From Apostichopus californicus (lineage: Eukaryota; Echinodermata; Holothuroidea; Aspidochirotida; Stichopodidae): 54,842 bases of DNA. Below, one piece after another: positions 10,601-22,600 of this stretch. The position numbers and the translations under genes are program-made. Position 1 is the first letter of the stretch; every line of letters starts with the position of its first letter. Location of the stretch: the NCBI GenBank assembly GCA_020650975.1, contig JAIPMN010000809.1:1-54842 (forward strand). The letters run 5' to 3'. The notes under the pieces were generated by a model. The model did no database searches. It was not told the DNA's origin and was given only the letters and a program-made list of their open reading frames with translations.

Positions 10601-13600
10601 TGAGCCAACACGACTCGCAGAAAGATCATTCCAAAGGTTTTGGAGGGAAATATGGAGTACAGACAGACAGAGTTGACAAATCAGCTTTGGGTTACGATCA
10701 CCAGGAAAAACTGAGCCAACACGACTCTCAGAAAGATCATTCCAAAGGTTTTGGAGGGAAATATGGAGTTCAGACAGACAGACAAGATGACGTAAGTTAA
10801 ATTTGGACGGGACTCTGATTTATTTGTTCATTGTAACCATGCATTTTGTATTTTGTTGACATTTTACTCCCTCCTTATTTATTACAATTTTTATTTATTT
10901 TTATTTTCTGTAATGGAGATGGGTTTTGCACACACTGAATGTCAAATATAGAAGCTCTAAACATGGCCTAACCATAATGTTGGTTTCCTTATCAACCCTA
11001 CTAATATTTTACCTTTAAAATATGTGAAGGAAAACAAATAAACAAAAGGAGACTTGGTAAAATATTTCATTTCCTAGTGGCGCTATGACATCATGTAATA
11101 GTCTGTGTTCTCTATGCATTAGATATGAAAGTGAAAGATAAATTTCATTATTTATTACGCGAGCATTGTTTCACTTTTGTTTTGTCATTCCTTTCATGAT
11201 TTACTTTTTATATGACTTTTTTTTCTTATAGTCTGCTTTGGGATATGAGTATCAAGCTAAGCTGGCTCAACATGATTCACAAACAGGTAAAGAACTAGAT
11301 TATTATTTATTCTTTGTGAAAGATATCCTGCACACTTTATCAGAAGCCCTGCTTGCCATTGTACTTTTTACTTACTAACAGAGTCTGTTCCCTATTTATA
11401 GCATTCACATTTTAACGTGACTGGTGTGATAATGCTTAATGGACATGTCAAAGTTCAGGTGAGGTCTTGCACTCTTGCACATCCTATCGTGAAAGAAAAA
11501 AAGGCAAAACAAAAAGTGAAGAAAAACTGCGTCAATGTGAAATTCTAAATCAGTCAGAAATATATTTCCTTATTCTGAATTTGCCGATTAGATCAAAGTA
11601 TTCTGAAGTTGCTGGTTAGATCAAAATGGGCCAGATGTCTATATCCATTAGTTTCCTATTTGGAATATTATGCTTGTTCATCCCTCCACACTCATCTAAA
11701 ATATTATGTCACAATGTTATCTTCTCCTTGTAGACTGACCCCCCCCCCCGCACCCCTTGTTATGTTTCACATCATGTGCAGGAAATAATTTAGTGTTCCT
11801 ACTTAACGTAGCAGTTTTGAAAGCGCTGACCATTTGTCTCTTATTAAAACACTATGATTACTGTGTTCCAAAACTGCTGCCTATGCATCTTTGCACTTTG
11901 TATAGAAATTTGCCGATGTTGCGTAACATTTTGCAATGTGATACCAGATAAGTTATTCCCTGATGTGTGGTCATTGTATCGTTGTTCTTCGTGTCTTGAT
12001 TAAACCATTGTAGTTTACCAGATCAAACACAGTGCATGGTTATTATCACTCAGTTTTAGAACTGTAGTAATTGTTCAGTCTCTGGTCATGTTATGAACCA
12101 TCTGTTGATATAACGTTCAACAGGACGGGGTTGTTTATTGAAGTCTCGTTCAATATTGTGATGTATAAATTTGTCTGTCACAGCCAAAACAACCCTTTGG
12201 GTTTCTAATCTCTCAACATCTTCATTGGTTTGGTAACATTCAATCTTTCCTCGAATAAAGAACACCGAAAAACTCACCAAATGTGATCATGCTTTGAAAT
12301 TGTTCTAAAATCCTGCTGGGCAAAATATTTTGTAGAATTAACAGTTTTGTAAACAGATGCTCTAAATGAGTAGCATGTGTTTGCCATGCAATGATAACAA
12401 CATGATAACAACATGATAACAACATGATAACAACATGGACATGGACAACATTGACATTTCCTTTAGAATTTGGACCTATCATTTTCACTTCAGAAAACAT
12501 CATATTCCATAATGTTTTTATGTGTTCCATTAATCTAGAAAAATCTCAAAGAAAGTTCAGGTTCTGAGACAGCAGGTCGCAAATCTTCTTAAAACTCAAT
12601 ATTGTTATTGAATAACTTCTTTTTTGCAGTGTTTTGAAAAGTTGCTTTGGAAGTGTTGATGCTATTCTGTCTATCTGTCAGTGTTTTGTGTACAGTTTGT
12701 ATATTTGTGAAAATTTAATGATCTAACCGCATGAAATCATATATCCCCTCGTAATCACATAGACCACTCCAAAGGTTTTGGTGGGAAATATGGTGTCCAG
12801 AAAGACCGTATGGACAGTTCTGCTGGTAACTATGACGATATGGACGAGAAGGTATCTTCATCATACCAGAGAACACAAGTTGCACCTAGTAAGTATTGAA
12901 TGTGTTGTTGCCATAGTAATTCTGAAGCAACTGATGTTGGTAAGTTCTATTCATAGGAGGGGGAGGGCCTCACCTAGAAAGTAGTGAATGTGTTGTTGCC
13001 ATGGTAATTCTGAAGCAACTGATGTTGGTAAGTTCTATTCATGGGAGGGGGAGGGGATCACCTATTAGGTAGTGAATGTGTTGTTGCCATAGTAATTCTG
13101 AAGCAACTGATGTTGGTAAGTTCTATTCATGGGAGGGGGAGGGAATCACATAGTAAGTAGTGAATGTGTTGTTGCCATAGTAATTCTGAAGCAACTAACG
13201 TTGGTAAGTTCTGTTCATGGGAGGGGGAGGGAATCACATAGTAAGTAGTGAATGTGTTGTTGCCATGGTAATTCTGAAGCAACTAACGTTGGTAAGTTCT
13301 GTTCATGGGAGGGGGAGGGGATGATGGTGCAATCAGGTGCATATTGCTGATGTAGAGGTATGTTGTAAATTTATAAATTTTTGGTACTGTTGCCATGGAA
13401 ACTATTACTTTTCCAGGCTAAGCCATTTTATAATGTCTATCTTGTAAGACTTGCTGAATGACTAACTATGGTGGATTTGTTAACTGTGAGTCATAATTGC
13501 TATTGATAAAATATTTTGTAAATATTGTGATTGGTTTTACTGGCTGAAATTGTTGAAAATAAGTACATACATTTGCTTCATCTTTCTGTTGGAATTGTAG

Positions 13601-16600
13601 AAGGCAGGTAAAGATAGCATTGTATGCTTAACCTATTGCGTGAAATAGAAAAGGTAATGGTGATAGCAGATCATATGACCATTTTTCTTGTGGGGGAGTC
13701 CGGGGCGGGGGATGTGGAGTCGGGGGGGGGGGGGAGAGGGCCAGGGGGGTGACCTTACTCAGTTGTATAGGTATAAATTTAAAAGTTTAAACTTATGATA
13801 GATACAGATACAGACAATGTATATAGCTAACAAGACATTAAGGTTGATGAAAAACTTTGGTTTAGGAAGTTAAAAGACCTTAACTTTCATCAGTGGTGGC
13901 CAATACAGGAGTTCTCTAGAGAAAGGGGGGCTTGTTAGGCAAGTATTGGTAGATACCAACATCACAACTGTACTCAGGTAGCGTTACATGAGAAAACATC
14001 GGTAAACAGCAAGGAATTTTTTCCACATTTCATCAACTTATGTTCGTTACTCTTGAGTGCCAAAGAAACTTTCACAAACGGGTGAGGTGGGAAGCTTGTA
14101 AGGTGTACGCTTGTCTGAGCGATCCAAAATGTTATGGACATGTCTGCCATTGTTCATTGTCAAGACACTGTTTCCATGGTACTGTTGTGTCTGGTTTATG
14201 ATAAACTGTTGTCCTTTGTGAATTTTTGATACTTTTTAAACTTCTGAATACTTTTGAAAGAAGAATTTGGTACATATATTGTTAGGTTCATTAGATATAT
14301 TAATCATCATGCATCTTGAAAAATGCCAGAGTGAAATGTTGAATAATCATGAATATTTTCTGTTCATTTATCAGGTTCTGGTGGTACTGGCAACTTAAAA
14401 GCTAGATTTGAAAGTATGGCTCAAGGTGGAGAAGATGTAAGTATAATTTTTTTTTTTTAATTATTACGTTTACTAATTGCATACAATTTGACCAAATTCA
14501 TTTCCTCTTCTTCAGTCATTTATTGTAGTGTTAATTTGAGACGGTAAGTTAGTTGTAAACATAAGTGCTACCCCGAAACTGTATGCATGTTAAATCAGAA
14601 CGAATAGTAAATAAAAATGCAAAAAAAAGGTTATGTGTTGGAAGTAACAGTGGGTGCCTCCACTCAAACACATTATGAGATTTATAGAAAAAGTTATTGG
14701 AGCCATCAGTATTGATGATTGTTGCCTAAAAGCACATTTTACAGATGTACAATGAAGTCAAGTTTACTTGAGAATTGCTTGAAATCGTGTCTCAAGATTT
14801 TCGAGATGTGTTACACGATTGAAGATTCGTTTGTTTGCTGTGTGTTACATATATATATATTTATATATATACAAATTATGGTATCTCACATGACATAATT
14901 TTTTGGGAAAAGTTTATACGATACATTCTCTTGATTTGTGTCAAACGTTTCATTTGTTTGAACGATTTGTCCTACATAATAGTTTGATTTTCAGTTTAAT
15001 ATCAGTATCAATATGAAACTAGTAGGAAGCATAGGAGTAGAAAACTATGAAAGGAAATAAAAAATATCATAAAATCTGAATAATGTGTCATAGTTATTAA
15101 CAAATTAAAAATAAATTACAAAGTTTGGTATAGAAGAAAACATCAAAACAAAAGTATGTTGGATACCAAAACTAAGGTGGAAAATGAGAGAGAGAAAAAG
15201 CATATACATTGTTTGAGGAACTTACAAGATCAGTTCATGTCTACAATATCTTGTTGCCATAAGATATTAATAGCTTTTTGACATATTTTACTTAATAAAA
15301 GTTTAGTTTAAATAATCTTTCATTCAATCAGTAATGAACTAATTTAGTTTTGTTATATTTTGTCCCACTTTGATTTGAATTTGAGAATATTTTAACAATA
15401 CTGATTACTTTTACAAACTGTTTTTTTTTCCATGTTTCATATTTTTTTCAATTATTTTGAATTTAACCATTTAATGTTTTGTCTCTGACCTAATTTTAAT
15501 TATGGAGTAATTTAATAACATAATTCAGCCTGAAAACATTTGGTGCGGATAATTTTTGTAAACAATATTGTTCAAGGACATCAAATTCATAGGGGATATA
15601 ACAGAGCTGAATATTTCAGACTATATGATAGTCTACTCTCATATTCAAATTCAAACTTACGTATTATGATGTCAATCAGGTAAGTATGGTTAAAAGTGTA
15701 TACAGGAATAATAACAACGAGGGAGAAGGTGGCTACGATTTCACCACAATGTGCCTACTTTGATGAATCTTTTTAGGAGAATAAAAAACGAGCTGAAGAA
15801 GCGAGGCGAGAACGTCAGGAGAGAGAGCGAAAAGAGAGGGAAGAGGCCGAAAGGGTGGAACGGGTAAACCTGATGAATATTCATAGCCTCCTTCATCAGT
15901 ATCTCATAATCCCTTCGCTTTTCTTCTTCATGTTGCACAGTGACAAAATATGCTCTCTCTTTTTCCAGCTCTTTTTCACCTTCAAACTCTCTGCCTACAA
16001 TCTTTCCTTCTAAATGTTTCAATTTCTGTCAATTAAAAGCAACAGGTGACTTTTCTGATGGGACATCTGCCTTAGCCAATTAGTCGCAGTGGTTAACGGT
16101 AATGTTGGCTCAAGACTGGTAGACACACTGTAGTTGCCTTGTTTGAAAGTCAGTCAAATTGTCATGACATTTCAGAAACTACTTTTATCAACACAGCCTA
16201 AATGAAAAATCCTGAAAATTGATACACTTTCATGAATTATTCTGACTCCACCCATTTATTGAATTTATAAAGTAAACTTTAGCAGGGATATTTTTTCCTT
16301 GCTTTTGCAAGTCTTTACTTGAGACCTCAAGTATAAATCTCATCATGGTAAAATCTGATCTTGCATCAATGTTTTCACGTAGTTGACGGACAAAACTAAA
16401 CCTTGGATCATAATCAGAGAGACCGAATCGTTATCCTGGAAAAGAACATTTTGTGCTCATAGCATCAGACAGTTATTACATACAGTACCATCCTACAAAA
16501 TAATAATAATAATAATAACAGTAGGAATTTATAAAGCGCAAAAGCCTCTAAGCAGTGTATTGCCATAGTGCCACAAGAGTCATTAACAACTATCCAAGCA

Positions 16601-19600
16601 GTCTGTTCGTTCTTAAAACACATACAACTCCTACGCTCGGTCAATAACAATTTCATATTATGTGTATTCCTTGCTTACACTTCTTTGCATATTAAAATTG
16701 GGGCATACATTGTTAAGCCGTTAATTGGTTACACTGATTACCAGGACACAAGCACCTTTCATGCCAAGAAGACATCAAGAAAATACTTTGTACTTTGGTA
16801 GCTTTCAAAGGGAGCATTTGCACTTATTTCCATTCACATGTCAAGTGGAACACGGTTAAAGTAAATTACAATCAGCTGCTTAAAGCAAAAAAAGAAAAAA
16901 GGCAGGGCCACAGATGTCTTTTTGCTACAAATATGCTATTTCTAAGATAAAAGTTTTGACAGGAGGCATAGGACCTTACTATCATCTTCATCTAATTAGA
17001 GTGATCCATAGAAAAGATGTTGTGATCTACAGCTCCACTCCTCCCCCCCCCCCCCAAGAAAAGTTTGCTCCATTCAAGAGACCTTGATGCTCTAAATGTG
17101 GAAACAGAAAGCTGTCATTCTGTTAAATGTGGGCATGTGATGTCATGATATAAATGCCTTCAGCTTCCATGATCTGGTCAAGTGTCGAAAAATGCAGTAA
17201 TTAGGGAAAACCGATTAAAAAAAATGAAATATAAAACTAAACTAGAGTTGACAAAATTGTAACGGAAGGGAAAATATGATGAAATCTGAAAAAATTAAGA
17301 AAAAAACATAGGAAGAAGAAACAAGATGTCGATGCTCACTTCTCCTAATACCAACTATGGACGAAAGAATTATTGCATCATTTTGCTCGTTAGCAAATCG
17401 TAATTTTCTTCTTTAGGGGAATTTAAGGGTTCTTCACTTCATGATCCTTGATACTGCTTTTTTCAAATCTCTGCAAAATTCATCTGTACTATTTTGTCAA
17501 ATTTGTAATACTGTTTTACAATGGTTATTGGTATTGATATGTGCGTGGTGTTAATCGCATGCTTTGTTCAAGTACAACGTTTATCAATGAGGGAGGGGGG
17601 GGGGTGCTTTTCTCTTATGTCTCTATTTTGATGTACCAAATGGAATATTGCTATGGCAAGTTTGTGGTATTACAAAGTGGCTACGCTTAGTCTTTCAAAG
17701 TTAAATGTAAGGTTAAAGAAACTTGGTGTTTAAGAGAAAGATGAATCTATTTTGATGATTTCCAACTATGCATGTATGTGATAAAAGTCTGAGGTTTTTC
17801 TGTAAGTTTCATTTTAGTTTTAGTCTCTCATATGATTTCTAGTAAGTTTGAAATATGAATTTGCCCAATTTATTTTTCTGATGCCTCATTCACATCTAAT
17901 TGCAAATTGGGTTGATCAAGAGTGTGAACCAGGAATTAATATAATTTTAATTTTGTATTTTCTTTTGGCAATACACATCACACAACAGACACACATGTTC
18001 AGCAATAGTTTGATCTATAATTCATACTTCATGATCTGAAAAATGGAAACAAATTAAGGAACAATTTGTATTTGATGCCTTGTTTGCTGTAGTGCCTCTT
18101 AGGATAGGACACAAAGTGAAGTTCTTCGTGTGATGTCTGGGACAGAAGGCTCTGTCAACTTGAAGTTCTAATGAACCTGTTAATAAGGCAGACATCATTC
18201 TCGTCACCACATCCTTAGTAGCCTCCTTGCAGCCATCACTAGTCACTCAGCCCTCCCCCTCCCCTTTGCCATCTGCTCCCCACCCCCTCCTACTCCATCA
18301 TTGCATATCACTGCTATTAAACTGCTTCCTGGCCTACTACAGCTATGATGCCCTCTCATGATGCTAACACTGGTAAAAAGAAAACAAATGTCATAACAGC
18401 CAGATACGTGTAGAAATGGCTGCTTCTCCATTCATTTAAACTTGATCCAGGAGTGTATAAATGCAATCAATGTTCTTGATGAATATTGCACCACTTAAGT
18501 ATCAGAGTTGGTGTTTGGTGTATAATGTGTTTATGGAGATTGGAATGGTGCAAGAAATGTTCATAATTAGTGTATTTTTTTTGTCTTTGGTTCTTGCCTT
18601 GTTACTTCTTACTACTCATAACCTTCAAATTGTTGCTAATAACACCAGCTTTTGTGATCTTATCACTTATTATTGCATTTTTCAATTAAGAAACGAAAAA
18701 TGACAAGAAGATGATGCAAGCAAAGACACAATACAATGCCTCCATTCATGTTAACATATCAATGTTATTCATCTTGTTATGTTAATGCTAACTGCACTGT
18801 TAATTGTTCCTTTCAAAGAAAACAAACCACTTGATTGTTATTGATATTGTAATTAAGTTTTGGGTGGACACAATAGTGAATTTGACTGCTTAAAGCAGCA
18901 TCCAAGGGTTGAAATTATCGTTTTCCAATGAAATGACAGGTTTCCATAGTAACATTAAAGTAACTTCCTAACTAGGTATAAAATATTTGCATTTGTTGAA
19001 TTGTCACAGTGGCTGTGTGAGAGAGTAGACAAAAAAAAAACTACTTCATAAAAAAAAGAGTATACGAAGGCTGAGATATAGAGAACTTTCAGTTTCATAT
19101 CTTGTTCTATTTGTATGATATGATGAAAATATTTGTATCCTATGCCATAATCTGAGATGTTACCTGGACTACACCAAAACTTTCTGTTTTGTTTTCCTTT
19201 AAAATTTTGAAGTGATTATTTCATTTTGGAAAATCGGTCACCTTGGTGATGTGATGTCAGTTTTTGCTGGCAAGGTCTGGTTGAATTACTTCATCAACAT
19301 TTCTCCTTTGCAGTTTTCTTGCCTCTGAGGAGCTGATCTAATGGTCATATTTAGATTAAATAATAATAATAATAATACCAGGGAGTTGTTACCTTAGATA
19401 CAGCTTTCTGATGATACTGAAAAGACCACAAATGTTTAGGAGACTATCATTTTACGGATATTGAAAAGTGCGATGCAGGAACATGTTTGTTTCTACGATT
19501 GAGTCGATACCCCGGCACATGGCCAGATATTTCATACTACTAACACTGTTAGAGAAGTCCATACCAGGATGTTAGTACTACAATGTTACCGCCTTGCTTT

Positions 19601-22600
19601 AAGTCTCTACACTAGCTAGCAGGTATCACATTGTACGTAGACCTATATAGCTTACACACAAGGAACTATATCCCATACAGATTGGAAATTGAATGTTGAA
19701 TTTCTTATCAAAATGGTGATTGTAAGCCGAATGCTGAACGCTGCTGTAACAGAAAACTTAGAACATTTATTTGTTTCACTTATTTGTTAAAACTATCAAA
19801 GGCTTGATAAGCTGCTTTAAGGGCATAAATAAATCCTCTTGAGGATCTAATTAAGGAAGCGATTATAAAAAAAAGAATTAAGGAAGCAATTATGCAAATC
19901 CTGAACTGTTAGACAGGAATGAAAATTATTAATGGCAGTGTAGCCTTTCCTTTCCGGGTGTTCTTTGATTCAAAGATTAGAGACGGCTTTCTTTATTTGA
20001 CTTTTGTGCGTTTGCATGTGTAATTTAAGGGAAAGGGATATGGGGGGGGGGGTGGGGTCAGGGGTGGTATTGAGGTTGTGGTGGGATAAGGTGGGATAGA
20101 GGGGGTTGGTCAGGTGTTTTAAGTTTTCCTATCAATGACTTTTTGACATCCTTTTGTCATCCTTACAATTGTATGCAACAAGCTTGTCTAGGCCTAGAAC
20201 AAGCGAGACTAGAGCCATTTTGACTTCTAGACTTGTTTTATTTCTGCTACCATAGGTAAAGTCAACCTGGTATTAAAAGCTCACCTAAAAAAAAAATATA
20301 ATTCTTTGCTCTCATCGTCAATTTTTATCAATCTACCAAATGAATAATCCAGATCTTTCAGTCAGGTGTTTTACGGTATATTTTTTGCAATTTTTTGCAA
20401 TTGCAAGTCACAAAATAATGCTTACAGCTTCAACTTGTGCCTATAAAGGGCTCCGTCTTTTATCCGTAAAAAGACTAAATATTCAAACATTTAATGTTTC
20501 CTATCAAGGTGGCTGATAGGGTCATCACCCCGTTGATGTCTGTCTCAACGATATTTATCACATTTGTCTTAACCCTGCTTGACTTATATCCTCCATTTCC
20601 TCTGTCAGCATTGTTCATGATGTTTTCATGTTTATTCTTCTGTCTGCAATGTAACAATGGTTCTCTTGTGGAAGTGTTGATGCTCTTCTGCACGCTTATA
20701 TGACCTCTCAATCTTCTTTAAGCTTTTGCAGTATTTCTGGTGAACAGAGCTTAATTATGTTTAGTGCTTCCTGTCTTTCATCTTCCTTTTCTTTGTTTGT
20801 TTTTTGTCAGCAGCCAAAAACTGTTTCTTCTCATATATACTAAGATGATTTAAATGCAAAAAATGCCCCAGTAAAATGGGTGAATTAAAGGGGGAAATGG
20901 GGGCAAGGGGGGGGGGGNNNNNNNNNNNNNNNNNNNNNNNNNNNNNNNNNNNNNNNNNNNNNNNNNNNNNNNNNNNNNNNNNGGGGGAGGAGGGGGTAAG
21001 GGAAAAGGAGGATGCAGAAAAACAAGCTTTGCGAGATAATGTGATGATAAGTATTCTTTGGAGCAGGGATTTGGTTAATAATTTTAGTAGGATATTTCAT
21101 AGCTACTCTGTACAATTGGGTATACTTTCTTCCAGAATGTATAAGCTCCTTGAAATGTTTGACTTGTGCAAGTTTGCTTTACGCAAGTTGCCATACTGAT
21201 TCATTGAAAGGAGGGTTGAACTGTTGGATTTGATTATCACTAAAGAGTGGCTAGGTGGGTCGACGTACCTAACGTAGCATAACTAAGTGACGGGTAGTGA
21301 GCAAGCGTAGGCCTCCATTTACAGAAATCGTAATGTTGTTTCTATGTGGTCCTTCATCAAACAGGAAAGACAAGAAGAACTTGCGAGACAACAACCAGAC
21401 GAGGAGGAAGAGGAAGAACCAGAGCCGGAACCAGAGGTGGAAGAGAGGGCCCCACCCCAGGCTAGGAGGGTGTTACCCGCTGTACCCAAAGGAGAATTTC
21501 AACAGCCCCAAGAAGATGAAAGTCTCTACCACGACGCAGGAGGTGGAGATGATGGTGAAGACGCTTACCAGGAAGCCGGTGGTGGTTACCGGCCCACGGA
21601 GGAGGAGAGCGAATACCAGGAGGCTGGAGGTGGTACCGTAGTAGAGGAAGCAGCAGGTGATATTTATGAAGAGGCTGGAGGTGGAGATTACTTTGAGGAG
21701 GCAGCTGGTGGAGGTACATGGGCTAACTGGGCTTGGTGATGGTTGTACTCTATTAATCAGTGCAGGATATGTTTTTCATGAATATTCATGATTTGGCAAA
21801 GAGATACCAAATGTTTCTCTGTAACAGTAACTTGGTCTTCCCTGTTTGGATTCTATTTAGCTGAAGGCAAAAGAAAACCCATCAGGTCGTGAAAGGTGAT
21901 GAATTTGTCTGTTGTTGTTCAAGGTTCTTATAAGTGGTTATAGGTAATCGCTCATTTGGTGTAGGTGAGAGGTCAGTGGTCACATGTTCAAATATTTGAA
22001 GGTTTTATAAAGTCACAATACATTTAGGAACTTCTTTCTATATGTTTAGGTCCACTTTGTTTAGTGAAAAGATATTGTCATTTTAGATAGAGGTCAAAGG
22101 TCACTGATTAGTTAAAATCAACAAATTTCACAATTTGAGATCTGCCTTTTGTTATTGAAGTTTAGGCAGAAATTCAGAAGAAATCACTCAACAGATGGCT
22201 TCATGTTCCAACATTTGATATAGGCAACTTTGGAAGCCTAGCACATTAACTGTATTGGAAATTGGGGCCTAAGTTACAAACATTCTTCAAAATGTCGGAA
22301 GTTCTGTTACTTCCTGTGATTGATCGAGTACAACTCACAGCCTGTGGTATAGCTATCTGCTTTTCTTTCTAAATGATGTCTTTGCATTTTCACAAGTTTT
22401 TTACTTTGCTATAAATATAGAGGGGATCATAGGTCTGTAGTTCCCTGAATAAACCAGCTCTTGCCCTCCACTGGACCTTTAGTGTGAGCTACAACAGTCC
22501 AAGCACAAGTATTTAATACAAAAAAACACAAAATGCTGTGTCCAAAATTACTTTGCACTTATTCCCCTCAATTTCTCGGATCTAATTCTATCAAATCCTA

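Noticed and set aside
12853..12857. Alternative donor AAG|GTATCT inside cortactin exon 6
   Set aside because: Reading on gives [13 protein letters not shown], matching the conserved VSSAYQ region of cortactin, so the exon continues to 12888.
16498..16660. SINE-like segment with ATA repeats and TTTATAAAGCGC
   Set aside because: The AAGCGC plus ATT-run style resembles short retroposon tails, but I could not find a tRNA-like promoter, ends or target duplication, so it is not listed as a feature.
21015..21199. Open frames spanning the N gap
   Set aside because: The translation runs through Ns and G-runs in an intron and is not coding evidence.
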